Source: Methanobrevibacter sp. | GTDB taxonomy: Archaea; Methanobacteriota; Methanobacteria; Methanobacteriales; Methanobacteriaceae | Direction: 5' to 3' | DNA: 64,000 nt | Assembly (NCBI GenBank): GCA_022775905.1 | Contig: JALFJX010000025.1 | Coordinates: 1 to 64,000 of the forward strand | Shown: one piece after another, positions 47,871 to 57,706 of the stretch | Position numbering within the stretch: the first letter of the stretch is position 1 | Layout of the letters: each line of letters opens with the position of its first letter | Notes under the pieces: model-generated | What the model was told of the DNA's origin: nothing | The model's input: the letters and a program-made list of their open reading frames with translations, nothing else | The model's database searches: none | Position numbers and translations under genes: made by a program

Positions 47871-48833
47871 ATGATCGCAAAGGCTTCCGCTCCGGCAAAA
47901 ACTATATTATTTGGTGAACATTCAGTTGTTTATGGTGAACCTGCAATTGCAGGAGCAGTTAATAAAAGGGTTTATGTTACAATTAAAGAGTCAAAATCTG
48001 ATAAATCTATTTTTAGAGCTCCAGATATAGGATTTGAAGCAGAATTAATTTCTAGGCAAAAAAAATACATTTTAACAAAAGGAAAACCAGGTATTATTAG
48101 ATATATTTTAGAATCTCTTTACAGAGCACATGACCACTCTCCAATCGACATAACATTATCATCAAATGTCCCTATTGGTTCAGGGCTTGGTTCATCAGCA
48201 GCAGTTACTGTAGCTACACTTGCTGCATTATATAGATATCACAATATTCGTTTTAATAAAAAATCTTTAGCTCATGATGCTCATATGGTAGAACAAGCAG
48301 TTCAGGGGACTGCTAGTCCACTTGATACTTTAGTTTCTACATATGGTGGTCTTATTTACTTATCCAGAAATAAAAAGGTTGAACACTTTAAAGTAAACTT
48401 CAATGCTCCATTAGTTGTAGGTTTTACAACTAAACATGGAAATACTGGAAAGATTGTTAAGGATGTTAAAAATTTAAAGAATAAAAATCCAAAAATTATT
48501 AATCCTGTCATTACTGCAATGGGTAATTTAACCAATTATGCTAAACAGGCTATTTTGAAAAAGGATTATAATAAAGTTGGAGAATTAATGAATATTAATC
48601 ATGGTTTTTTAGATGTTATTGGCGTTAATACATTAGAATTATCTCGTATGGTATATAATGCAAGGGATGCAGGAGCTATTGGTTCTAAAACTACTGGTGC
48701 TGGTGGTGGAGGAAGTATTATTGCACTTTGTCCGGGGAAAGTTGATGAAGTTGCAAATGCTATTGCTCGTGATGATAATATTTTAAAAGTCAGATTTACT
48801 AGAAGAGGAGTCTCTTCAAGGGTTTATAAGTGA
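47871..48833 (+). CDS. mvk: Mevalonate kinase
   Basis: A 320-residue GHMP kinase phosphorylating mevalonate to 5-phosphomevalonate for isoprenoid (archaeal lipid) synthesis. KASAPAKTILFGEHSVVYGEPAIA, the ATP loop NVPIGSGLGSSAAVTVA around residue 105, and the C-terminal KTTGAGGGGSIIAL are characteristic. First of three consecutive isoprenoid genes; IPK follows after 4 bp. Confidence 0.95.
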   Translation: MIAKASAPAKTILFGEHSVVYGEPAIAGAVNKRVYVTIKESKSDKSIFRAPDIGFEAELISRQKKYILTKGKPGIIRYILESLYRAHDHSPIDITLSSNVPIGSGLGSSAAVTVATLAALYRYHNIRFNKKSLAHDAHMVEQAVQGTASPLDTLVSTYGGLIYLSRNKKVEHFKVNFNAPLVVGFTTKHGNTGKIVKDVKNLKNKNPKIINPVITAMGNLTNYAKQAILKKDYNKVGELMNINHGFLDVIGVNTLELSRMVYNARDAGAIGSKTTGAGGGGSIIALCPGKVDEVANAIARDDNILKVRFTRRGVSSRVYK

Positions 48834-48837
48834 TTTC

Positions 48838-49638
48838 ATGATTATTTTAAAAATTGGTGGCAGTAGTTTAACAAATAAGGATTCATCTACAAGTGAAGTT
48901 AATTTTGAAAGTCTTAAAAGAATAGCTTTTGAAATCAAATCATCTTTAGATAATTCTGCTAAAGAGTTAATCATTGTACATGGTGCTGGATCATTTGGAC
49001 ATCCTCCTGCTAAAAAATATAAAATTGGCGAAGTATTCGATAAATCCGAGTACCCTCAAAAAAGAATTGGATTTTGTGAAACTCAGAATGCTGTTAAAAA
49101 ATTAAACATGCATGTATGTGAAGCATTCATTGAACAAGGTTTACCTGTTGTTGCAATACCTGCTTCAAGTTTCATGACAGCCACTAATAAAAGAATAACT
49201 AATGGTAATTTAGATTCATTTAAAAATTATTTGGAAAAAGGTTTTATTCCAGTAATTTATGGTGATGTGGTATTGGATGATGAATTGGAAATTTGTGTTA
49301 TTTCCGGTGATCAATTGATACAATACCTGGCAATGAATTTAAACCCTGATCAAGTAATTCTTGGAACCGATGTCGATGGTGTGTATAACAAAAACCCAAA
49401 AACACATGATGATGCTGTATTTTTCGATAAGTTCTCTTCACTTGAAGACTTGGATACTTTGGAAGGAACTACAAATATAGATGTCACCGGTGGAATGGTT
49501 GGGAAAATCAAGGAATTATTATATTTGGCAGATTTAGGAATTGAATCCAAAATAATAAATGCTGAAGTTGAGAATAACATTTTTAAAGTATTGGAAAATG
49601 AAGATGTAAAAGGAACTGTAATTTCAAGGGGAAATTAA
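48838..49638 (+). CDS. ipk: Isopentenyl phosphate kinase
   Basis: A 266-residue amino-acid-kinase-fold enzyme that converts isopentenyl phosphate to IPP in the archaeal alternative mevalonate pathway. [30 protein letters not shown] (with the catalytic His that distinguishes IPK), [10 protein letters not shown] and [13 protein letters not shown] fit the family. Followed by idi2 after one base. Confidence 0.94.
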   Translation: MIILKIGGSSLTNKDSSTSEVNFESLKRIAFEIKSSLDNSAKELIIVHGAGSFGHPPAKKYKIGEVFDKSEYPQKRIGFCETQNAVKKLNMHVCEAFIEQGLPVVAIPASSFMTATNKRITNGNLDSFKNYLEKGFIPVIYGDVVLDDELEICVISGDQLIQYLAMNLNPDQVILGTDVDGVYNKNPKTHDDAVFFDKFSSLEDLDTLEGTTNIDVTGGMVGKIKELLYLADLGIESKIINAEVENNIFKVLENEDVKGTVISRGN

Positions 49639-49639
49639 C

Positions 49640-50686
49640 ATGATTTCAGATAGAAAATTAGAGCATTTATTAATTTGCGAAAATTATGATGTTTCATTTA
49701 AGAATAAAACTACTGGTTTTGAGGATATTGAATTAATCCATAATGTTTTGCCGGAAATTGATAAACAAGAAATTGATTTGTCAACATCTGCTTTTGGTAA
49801 GAAATTAGATTCACCATTATTCATTACTGCTATTACTGGCGGACATCCTGCTGCAAAAGAAATTAATAAACAATTGGCTATTGCAGCTGAAACTAATAAT
49901 ATTGCATTAGGTGTTGGATCTCAAAGAGCAGCATGTGAACATCCTGAGCTTGAGGATACTTATACTGTTGTTCGTGAAAATGCTCCTAATTGTTTACTTG
50001 TTGGTAATATTGGAGCACCTCAATTAAATTTAGCTGAAAAAGCTGTTGATATATTGGATGCAGATATTTTAGCTATTCATTTAAATCCTCTTCAGGAATC
50101 TATACAACCTGAAGGTGATTTGGATGCAAGAGGATATCTTGATTTAATTAATCAGATCACAAGTGCTGTTGATATTCCTATCGTTGCAAAAGAAACTGGT
50201 TGTGGTATTTCAGCAGAATCAGCAGAAGCATTGGTTGGTGCTGGTGTTGACTTTATTGATGTTGAAGGTGCTGGTGGAACTAGTTGGGCTGCTGTTGAAA
50301 CATACAGGGCTGAAGATAGATATTTAGGTGAAACATTTTGGGATTGGGGAATTCCAACTGCAATTAGTACTGCTGAAGTTACTAATGCTGTTAATGTTCC
50401 TGTAATTTCATCTGGAGGAATTCGCAGTGGTCTTGAAGCTGCAAAAGCAATTGCTCTTGGGGCAGATGCTGTTGGTATGGCTTTACCATTCTTAAAAAAT
50501 TCCGTTTCACAAGAACAATTAAACAAATTCATTTCAAGATTCAATGATTCCTTAAGAATTGCAATGTTTTTAGTAGGTGCTAGTAACATTGAAGAATTAA
50601 AAGAAGCTAATTTAGTTATTCGTGGAAAAACAAGAGAGTGGCTTAATGAAAGAGGTATTAACACAAAAAATTATTCAAGGAGATAA
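49640..50686 (+). CDS. fni: Isopentenyl-diphosphate isomerase, type 2 (FMN)
   Basis: A 348-residue type 2 IPP isomerase. [18 protein letters not shown] at the start, [55 protein letters not shown], and [27 protein letters not shown] match the FMN/NADPH-dependent TIM-barrel family. It makes dimethylallyl diphosphate for the prenyl synthase two genes on. Confidence 0.95.
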   Translation: MISDRKLEHLLICENYDVSFKNKTTGFEDIELIHNVLPEIDKQEIDLSTSAFGKKLDSPLFITAITGGHPAAKEINKQLAIAAETNNIALGVGSQRAACEHPELEDTYTVVRENAPNCLLVGNIGAPQLNLAEKAVDILDADILAIHLNPLQESIQPEGDLDARGYLDLINQITSAVDIPIVAKETGCGISAESAEALVGAGVDFIDVEGAGGTSWAAVETYRAEDRYLGETFWDWGIPTAISTAEVTNAVNVPVISSGGIRSGLEAAKAIALGADAVGMALPFLKNSVSQEQLNKFISRFNDSLRIAMFLVGASNIEELKEANLVIRGKTREWLNERGINTKNYSRR

Positions 50687-50689
50687 AAC

Positions 50690-52033
50690 ATGAGCGTAGA
50701 AATAATCGCTATTGGAGGATACCAAGAAGTTGGGAAGAACATGACTGCGGTCAAAATTGGTGAAGATGTCATCATTTTTGATATGGGTATCCATTTGGAC
50801 AGAATTAGTATGCATGAAGATACAGATATCGACAGAATGCATAGTCTAGATTTAATTGAAAGGGGAGTTATTCCTGACGATACCTTAATGAAAGATGTTG
50901 ACGGAAAAGTTAAAGGAATAATCTTTTCACACGGTCACTTAGACCACATTGGTGCAGTTGCTAAATTAGCACACAGATATGATGCACCTTTAATTGGAAC
51001 TCCGTATACTGCTGCTTTAATTGAAAAACAAATTAAAGGGGAACGTAAATTCAAAGTAAACAATCCAATCAGACCTTTAAATGCAGGTAGTAAATTAAAA
51101 CTTTCAAAAGATATTACTTTGGAATTTGTTCAATCAACTCACAGTATTCCGCAGGCAGTATTTCCGGTTTTACACACTCCGGAAGGAATCATTGTTTATG
51201 CTTTAGATTTTAAATTTGACAATCATCAAAAAGTATCTCCACCACCTGATTACAAAAGGTTAAGAGAATTAGGTAGGGAAGGAGTACTTGCTTTAATTGT
51301 AGAATCAACTAACGCTGCAAATTATAAAGAGGTTAAAACTCATTCCGAACGTATTGCTCGTAATATATTGGAAGATGTAATGAGAGGACCTCTTCAAGAA
51401 AAAACTGGTATGATTGTTACTACATTTGCATCTCATGTAGAACGTATACAAGCTATTGCAGACATTGCTAAAAAAAGCCACAGGGAAATATATTTCCTTG
51501 GTAGATCCATGGAAAGATTCTGTGGTATTGCACAAAAATTAGGTATTTTAAAATTACCTAAAAACGCTAGTATCTACGGATCCCCTAAAGCAATCAATAA
51601 GGCTTTAATGAGAGCTGATGAAGATAGGGCTAACTATTTACTCGTAACTACAGGACACCAAGGGGAACCTGATGCATTACTTCCAAGAATTGCTAATGGA
51701 AGAACTCCATATAATATCAAAAAAGGCGATAATGTAGTTATTTCAGCGAATGTTATTCCAAATCCTACTAATGCTGCAAATAGACATATCATGGAAAGAA
51801 GATTAAAATTAAAAGGTGCAAGAATTTATCCTAATGCTCACGTTTCTGGACACGCTGGAAGAGAAGACCACAGAGAATTCTTACGTATGTTAAAACCACA
51901 ACATATTATCCCAGCACACGGAGACTTAACCATGCTTGCAGCTTATGCAGAACTTGCAGAAGAAGAAGGATATAGAATCGGATATGATATTCATATATTA
52001 AGAAATGCGCAAGCACAAGTTTTTAAAAGTTAA
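50690..52033 (+). CDS. RNase J (archaeal beta-CASP ribonuclease)
   Basis: A 447-residue metallo-beta-lactamase/beta-CASP RNase of the archaeal RNase J type (5'-3' exoribonuclease). GGYQEVGKNMTAVKIGEDVIIFDMGIH, the zinc motif SHGHLDHIGAV around residue 84, HSIPQAVFPVLHTPEG, STNAANYKE, and the C-terminal VSGHAGREDHREFLRMLKPQHIIPAHGD are present. Sits inside the isoprenoid operon, 3 bp after fni. Confidence 0.95.
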   Translation: MSVEIIAIGGYQEVGKNMTAVKIGEDVIIFDMGIHLDRISMHEDTDIDRMHSLDLIERGVIPDDTLMKDVDGKVKGIIFSHGHLDHIGAVAKLAHRYDAPLIGTPYTAALIEKQIKGERKFKVNNPIRPLNAGSKLKLSKDITLEFVQSTHSIPQAVFPVLHTPEGIIVYALDFKFDNHQKVSPPPDYKRLRELGREGVLALIVESTNAANYKEVKTHSERIARNILEDVMRGPLQEKTGMIVTTFASHVERIQAIADIAKKSHREIYFLGRSMERFCGIAQKLGILKLPKNASIYGSPKAINKALMRADEDRANYLLVTTGHQGEPDALLPRIANGRTPYNIKKGDNVVISANVIPNPTNAANRHIMERRLKLKGARIYPNAHVSGHAGREDHREFLRMLKPQHIIPAHGDLTMLAAYAELAEEEGYRIGYDIHILRNAQAQVFKS

Positions 52034-52046
52034 ATGAGGGATGTAT

Positions 52047-53027
52047 ATGAGTGATATAAAAGAAGTACTTGGAAATTATTCCAATGATATTACAAAAACA
52101 ATCGAAGAAGAATTAGCAATAATTACTCCTAATAACCTTGCTGAAGCATCAGTTTATCTTACAAGAGCTGGTGGTAAAATGCTCAGACCAGCTTTAACCT
52201 TAATCACTGCTGAAGCAGTTGGTGGAGCTCGTGAATCTGCATTAAAATCTGCAGCAGCAATTGAATTAATCCATACATTTTCACTTATTCATGATGATAT
52301 CATGGACCAAGATGACATGAGAAGAGGAATGCCTTCTGTACATAAAGTTTGGGGTGATGATGTGGCTATTCTTGCAGGAGATACATTATTTTCAAAAGCT
52401 TTTGAAATGATTATTGGAACTGAAGGAACCAGTTCAGATCAAAACAATAAAGCTTTAGCTACTGTTGCTGATGCTTGTGTAAAAATCTGTGAAGGTCAAG
52501 CATTGGATATGGGCTTTGAAGAAAGATTTGATGTAACTGAAGATGAATACATGGAAATGATCTTCAAAAAAACTGGTGCATTGATTGCAGCTGCTACAAA
52601 AGCAGGAGCTATTATGGGTGGAGCATCAGAAGAAGTCATTAATGCAATGTATGAATATGGACGTTTAATTGGTCTCGCATTCCAAATTCAGGATGATTAT
52701 CTTGACCTTGCAGCTGATGAAGAAACATTAGGTAAACCTATTGGCTCTGACATAGGCAAAGGTAAAATGACTATCATAGCAATTAAAGGTTTAGCTAGTG
52801 ATGAATCTGGTAGATTACTTGAAATCTTAAAAGATGATGAAAACTCAGATGATGATATAGCTGAAGCAATTGAAATTTTAACTGATTGTGATGCTATTGA
52901 ATATGCTCGTAATTTGGCATTAGGATCTGTTAATAAAGCTAAAGAAGTACTCGAAATATTAGATGATTCTTCATTTAAACAAGTACTTGTTGACATTGCA
53001 GATTTTGTACTTGAGAGAAGTGCATAA
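52047..53027 (+). CDS. idsA: Short-chain trans-prenyl diphosphate synthase (FPP/GGPP synthase)
   Basis: A 326-residue polyprenyl synthase. First Asp-rich motif [21 protein letters not shown] around residue 85, second [19 protein letters not shown] around 215, and [17 protein letters not shown]. In Methanobacteriales such an enzyme makes both FPP and GGPP for ether lipids; product length here is inferred. GAGGG lies six bases before ATG 52047, so I prefer it over ATG 52041. Confidence 0.95.
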   Translation: MSDIKEVLGNYSNDITKTIEEELAIITPNNLAEASVYLTRAGGKMLRPALTLITAEAVGGARESALKSAAAIELIHTFSLIHDDIMDQDDMRRGMPSVHKVWGDDVAILAGDTLFSKAFEMIIGTEGTSSDQNNKALATVADACVKICEGQALDMGFEERFDVTEDEYMEMIFKKTGALIAAATKAGAIMGGASEEVINAMYEYGRLIGLAFQIQDDYLDLAADEETLGKPIGSDIGKGKMTIIAIKGLASDESGRLLEILKDDENSDDDIAEAIEILTDCDAIEYARNLALGSVNKAKEVLEILDDSSFKQVLVDIADFVLERSA

Positions 53028-53055
53028 CTTCTCTCACTTTTTTTATATTTTTTTC
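53013..53055 (+). terminator. Perfect 9-bp hairpin over the idsA stop codon plus T-tract
   Basis: GAGAGAAGT (53013-53021), loop GCATA, ACTTCTCTC (53027-53035), followed by ACTTTTTTTATATTTTTTT. The stop TAA begins in the loop. A convincing terminator of the operon. Confidence 0.75.
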
Positions 53056-53287
53056 TTTGTTTGTTGATTGTATATTTGTCATATGTTAATCATGATTAAT
53101 TATGATATTTCATGATTAATCGTGATAATTTTTTTTTTAGATATTTGAGCTTAAATTTTAAATTGAACAATTAAAAATAAATATTTTTTTTATAATAGTT
53201 TTAAATATATTAATTTTTAAAATAAGTTTATTTTATTTTTGTATTTGTTACTTAAACTCTTTAAAAGCCGTAGGTTCAAGAGGCAAG

Positions 53288-53634
53288 ATTTATATATGTA
53301 ATATCATATATACAGTATTAATTATTTAATTAAACCTCTTAATTAAGTAATTGACATGTAATAGTTTGGGAGTATTTTGGAGATATAACATAAGATAATG
53401 GATTGATTAGGACAAATTTAACCGTGTGGTTGGGTTTGATTGTATTATCAAATATGTTTTAGAAGTGAAATAAGTTTTGACATTATTTTAAGATAATGTG
53501 AAAATTTAGATTTTAACTTTAAGATTGATGGAAATTTTATAGGTAAGTCTAAGATTAAACTTTTTTTTATAACTATGGTGTTCTCAAGTGGGAACACTTG
53601 TTTACTCCCTTAACTACTTTTTTGGAGATATATT
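53288..53634 (+). promoter_or_regulatory. Promoter and long structured leader of the FdhA-like cluster
   Basis: TTTATATA at 53288-53295, preceded by GAGGCAAGA, predicts a start near 53318 and a leader of about 315 nt. It contains an 11-pair hairpin with three G-U pairs (53413-53438), a perfect 7-bp hairpin (53480-53499), and two mutually exclusive stems just before the gene (GTGTTC/GAACAC, 53578-53597; CAAGTG/CACTTG, 53585-53600). The region 53056-53287 is AT-rich and shows no gene. Confidence 0.55.
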
Positions 53635-54641
53635 ATGTTGGAGATTAAGCATACATTATGCCCTACCTGTAGTGTTGGTTGTTGAGTTAATATAGTTTTA
53701 AAAGAAGGTGAAGTTGTAGGGACTTTCCCATATAAAAGACATCCGGTTAATGCTGGTAAAAATTGTTTAGGTGGGAGAACTTCAATTGATTGCTATTTAA
53801 ACAAATTTACAGACATTAATGTTGACAATGCAATTGCAGATGCTTTAAAAGAGTTAAAATCTGCTGATGCATCCAATGTTACTGTAATTTGTTCCGGTAA
53901 CAATGATGTTGATGAAGTCAAAGCTATTAAAGAGTTTGCTGATGCTAAAAATTTCAATTTAGCATTCTATGCAGATAATTTGAAAGAGTTTGCTGATGTT
54001 GCAACTTATGATGAAGTTGAAGAAGCAAGCAATGTTATCGTCATTGGTGACCTCTTATTTGAAAATCCTTTAATTGGTAGAAGAATTGTTCATGCAAAAC
54101 AAAATGGAGCAAAAATTTCTGCATTAGGCAAAACAGAAGAATCTGTTACATTTAATATTGCTGATGAAACTTTAACACTTCTGTTGCTGAATTCTTAGAT
54201 GCTGTTGATGTCGATGAATCATCTGTAATTGTATTTAATTATGTTGATTCTGCTGATGATTTAGCTAAAATTGAAGCACTCAACTGCAAAAAATTACCTG
54301 TATTTAGTAAAGCTAACTCAAAAGGTACATTTGATATTGTTGAAGCTAAATCATTGGATGAACTTGTTGAAGTATTGGACAGTACTAAAGTATTGTTAGT
54401 ATTCAATGATGATATTGTGGATGAAATTGATTTTGATTTTACAAAAATATCTAAAATTATTGTTGTTGCTCCATGTGAAAACAACACAACAAAAGCTGCA
54501 GATATTGTTATTCCTATCAAAACATGGCTTGAAAAAGATGGATCATTTGTAAATGCAATGGGTACTTGTCAAGAGTTTGTTTCTATTGTGGAATCTGATA
54601 CATTAAGTGAAATCGAAGTGATTGGAAAATTAAATAGTTAA
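53635..54641 (+). pseudogene. Broken FdhA/FwdB-like molybdopterin-oxidoreductase fragment protein
   Basis: A reading frame of about 335 residues with one repair. The N-terminus KHTLCPTCSVGC has the CxxCxxxC part of the [4Fe-4S] motif of formate dehydrogenase alpha and related subunits. TGA at 53683-53685 follows where Gly is expected (C-G-V-N). Coding resumes VLKEGEVVGTFPYKRHPVNAGKNCLGG and runs to a stop at 54196-54198; a one-base loss near 54178 moves the rest (SVAEFLDAVDVDE) into the next frame, ending PIKTWLEKDGSFVNAMG. The protein is far shorter than true FdhA (about 680 residues), so it is a reduced paralogue resembling the Flp (formate-dehydrogenase-like) proteins of Methanothermobacter; that link is from memory. 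Confidence 0.7.
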
Positions 54642-54654
54642 ACAGGTGATTGAT

Positions 54655-55799
54655 ATGAGTTATGTTTTAGCAAAATCTCAAAATGATGATATTCTTAGTG
54701 TAGGTGAATGTGGTGGAGCTGTAACCAGTGTCCTTAAATATTTACTTGATGAACAACTTGTTGGTGGTGTTATTGCATTACGTCCTTGTGATGATGTTTA
54801 CGATGCTACTCCTGTTTTTGTAACTGATTCAGAAGAGTTAGTAAGTACTGCTGGATTTTACCACTGTGCTCCTACAATGATTGGAGATTTAATTGAACAA
54901 TATGTTGATGATGACACTAAACTTGCTGTCATAGTTAAACCTTGTGACATGAGAGCAATGCATGAACTTATCATTAGACATAAAATTAACGGAGATAATA
55001 TTTATTTCATTGGTTTGAACTGTGGTGGAACTGTTTCACCAGTCAGCGGTAGAAAAATGATTGATTTATTCTATGAAGCTGACCCTGATGATGTTGTAAG
55101 TGAAGAAATTGATAAAGGTAAATTTATTATTGAACTTGCAGACGGAACTGAAGAAGCAGTTAAAATCCACGATCTTGAAGCTGATGGATATGGATGTCGT
55201 AAAAACTGTCAAAGATATGATGTAAAAATCCCTAGAGGAGCAGATATTGCTTGTGGAAACTGGGGGGGGCTGAAGATGGATGGACTTTTGTTGAAATTAA
55301 CAATGATAAAGGTCAAGAATTAATTGATGGTGCTAAAAAAGCGGGAATTCTTGAAACTAAAACTCCTGCTGATGCAGCAGTTGAAGCAAGAAGTAAAGTT
55401 GAAAACATCATGATTAAAATGGCTAAAAAGAACCAAGAAGCAACATATCCAACTGTAAGTGCAATGACTGAATGGAGTCGTTGTATCAGCTGTTATGCTT
55501 GCCGTGACATCTGTCATGTCTGCTGGTGTTTCCATAACTGTGAATTAAACAAATCTTACTTCAAAGATGAAGCAAATGTACCTCCAAGTCCTATTGCTTT
55601 CCAAGGTGTAAGGTTATCTCACATGAGTTTCAGTTGCTGTGACTGTGGTCAATGTGAAGATGTATGTCCAATGGACATTCCTGTATCATTAATATTTGAC
55701 AAATTGCAGAAAAAATACTGTGAAAGAACTGGTTACTATGCTGGAGTTTCTGAAGATATCAAACCTCCTTTATACAGTCCAGAAAAAACAGAATTCTAG
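54655..55799 (+). pseudogene. FdhB/FrhB-family F420-linked iron-sulfur subunit, frameshifted in a G8 run
   Basis: An F420-dehydrogenase beta-type protein of about 381 residues in two frames. The first half has GECGGAVTSVLKYLLDEQLVGGVIAL, KPCDMRAMHELI and NGLNCGGT-like FIGLNCGGTVSP. The frame breaks at TGGGGGGGGC (55261-55270): eight Gs where six or nine would keep reading ACGNWG...AEDGWTFVEI. The second half carries two ferredoxin clusters (CISCYACRDICHVCWCFHNC; CCDCGQCEDVCPMDIP). It would pass electrons between F420 and an iron-sulfur chain. I prefer ATG 54655 (AGGTGATTG before it). Confidence 0.85.
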
Positions 55800-55810
55800 A
55801 GGTGTTTTGT

Positions 55811-56215
55811 ATGTCTGAAGAATTAAAAATTGTAGGTTTATTATGTAATTGGTGTTGTTATGGTGGAGCAGATACTGCAGGAACTGCACGTATGCAATAC
55901 CCACCAAACATTAGAATTATTCGTGTAATGTGTTCTGGAAGAATTAGCCCTTCAATGATTTTCAAAGCATTCCAAGAAGGTGCAGACGGAGTATTTGTAG
56001 GTGGATGTCATATCGGGGACTGCCACTATGATGCAGGTAACTACAATTGGTCCAGAAGATCCAAAATTGTTGAAGACATTCTCGAAGAATTCGGAATCGA
56101 AAAAGAAAGATTCCTCTATGAATGGATTTCAGCATCCGAAGGTGAAAAATTCCAAACAACTATGGATGAATTCTATAAAATATTGACTAAATTGGGGCCA
56201 TTAGAATTAGAATAA
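55811..56215 (+). CDS. MvhD-like iron-sulfur subunit (F420-nonreducing hydrogenase delta family)
   Basis: A 134-residue MvhD-family protein. [62 protein letters not shown] and [15 protein letters not shown] are conserved; the Cys residues bind a [2Fe-2S] cluster. In methanogens MvhD connects a hydrogenase or formate dehydrogenase to heterodisulfide reductase HdrA for electron bifurcation. AGAGGTG precedes ATG 55811. Intact, although both genes upstream are broken. Confidence 0.92.
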   Translation: MSEELKIVGLLCNWCCYGGADTAGTARMQYPPNIRIIRVMCSGRISPSMIFKAFQEGADGVFVGGCHIGDCHYDAGNYNWSRRSKIVEDILEEFGIEKERFLYEWISASEGEKFQTTMDEFYKILTKLGPLELE

Positions 56216-56797
56216 TCAATTTTAATGACTGTAAATGTAAATAGCTATTTTTATAGTTATTTACTTCTCCTCTTTCATTGTCTTTCTAAGATTAGTATTC
56301 TATTTACTAATGTTAGAAAAATAGTTAAGTAGAGAATATTTAATTGTTTTTCGAATTAATTAAATCTATATTGATACTTATTATTAGCCGATAACTTTTG
56401 GTCATCAGCATTGCTAATTGTTATCAATTTTTCTCCATCGATGTAGAAATAATTAATCAAATAAAAAAAGAGAAATATATGAAATTCATATAGGTTTCTT
56501 TCACTGTCTACAATAATTATTAAAGCTTCTCCCTTTAATAGCTATCCATTTTTTATTCATATGCAATCCATTTTCATATTGTATTAAATAATGTAATTTT
56601 TACTTAATTATATTATTACTTTTTATATTAATTATTTTATTTTATTTTGTTTAATATTTTGTATTACTTTTTATATTAGTTATTACTTTTTTTTATTTTT
56701 TTATAATTTAGTAATACTTTTATTTTTTTGTTCTGAATAACTTTATAAACTTGAAAATTAGTAAATTATATATGAATATATAATATTTGGTAATATT
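56216..56797. other. AT-rich intergenic region, no gene seen
   Basis: A 582-bp gap. It holds the terminator-like hairpin at 56237-56264 and the TATA box TTTATAAA at 56742-56749 for the next gene. About 56580-56740 is dominated by T/A runs (TATTACTTTTTATATTA repeated loosely three times). No supported ORF or RNA gene. Confidence 0.6.
56237..56275 (+). terminator. 12-pair hairpin after the MvhD-like gene
   Basis: GTAAATAGCTAT (56237-56248), loop TTTT, ATAGTTATTTAC (56253-56264) with one G-U pair, then a pyrimidine-rich TTCTCCTCTTTC. Confidence 0.65.
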
Positions 56798-57682
56798 GTG
56801 AGTTGTTACAAATATTGGGGCAAGCTTGAAGAAATTGCTGACAAGTTATCTTCACTAGGTGATGTGGATAAGTATGGTGATTCTGCATTGGATAATGTGG
56901 ATATGAATGAAATTATGGAAATTTTGGAAGATGTTGGAATCATTGCGCACGATAAAACTATTGATTTTGATTCTGCAAAGCATATTCTTGATGATGAGAA
57001 AATGAATAAAGTTTTAAAATTAATCAGAAAATTTTATGTTTATGTGGGTGCAAGACTTGAAACTGAAAAAACTATTGAAATGTTGGAAGCTGATGATTTG
57101 GATACAAATTTAGAATCATTTGAGTTCTATGATCGTTATGTTGGATTATTAAACAATTAAAGTCAATTAGCTAAATTCAATGAAAACAAAACATTCGTAT
57201 TCTTAGGTTCAGGTCCACTTCCAATTACTTTAATGATGTTCCATGAATTGTTTGGATGCAAATGTATTGGAATTGAACAACAAGAGGATGTTGCTGAACT
57301 TTCAAGAAAACTCCTAAAGAAATTGGGGCTTGAAAATGACATTGAAATTGTTGTTGGTGATGAAACTACAATTCAGGATTTGGAATATGATATTTTAATG
57401 GTTGCTGCTCTTGCAGAACCAAAAGATAGAGTATTTACTAATATCTGGGAATATGTTGATGAAAATACTCCTGTAATTTATAGAACATATACTGGAATGA
57501 GAGCAATTTTATACTCTCCAGTTTTAGATAAGGATACAAGAGGGTTCCACAAAGAAGTAATGCTCTTGCCAACCGGAAATACAAACAATACTTCTGTTTT
57601 AATTAGAAAATGGTTTGATTTCTCAATTTATGTCTATGCTTTGCATATGACTTTTTTTACTTTTTTTAGATATTTTTATTAA
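56798..57682 (+). pseudogene. Nicotianamine synthase (archaeal, MTH675-like), one internal stop
   Basis: Starts with GTG (MSCYKYWGKLEEIADKL). The family core is present in two ORFs: IAHDKTIDFDSAKHILDDEKMN...LIRKFYVYVGARL before, and the SAM-binding FVFLGSGPLPITLMM, VVGDETTIQDLEYDILMVAALAEPKDRVF, YRTYTGMRAILYSPV after. They are separated only by TAA 57158-57160, at a position where Glu stands in the Methanothermobacter protein as I remember it (GAA to TAA), with no frame change. The end may also be altered: after SVLIRK, 20-odd residues of Phe/Tyr-rich sequence follow. The enzyme joins aminopropyl groups from SAM to make a nicotianamine-type metal chelator. Confidence 0.88.
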
Positions 57683-57706
57683 TTATTTTTTTCATAATAT
57701 ATGCTC

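Noticed and set aside
50152-50664. 170-codon ORF antisense to IPP isomerase
   Set aside because: The + strand frame encodes a fully conserved enzyme; the antisense product has no recognisable domain.
53683-53685. TGA in the FdhA-like gene as a selenocysteine codon
   Set aside because: Selenocysteine in formate dehydrogenase replaces the Mo-ligand Cys far downstream (around residue 140). Here the TGA follows the third cluster Cys where Gly is expected, a frameshift follows later in the same gene, and no SECIS-like element is apparent.
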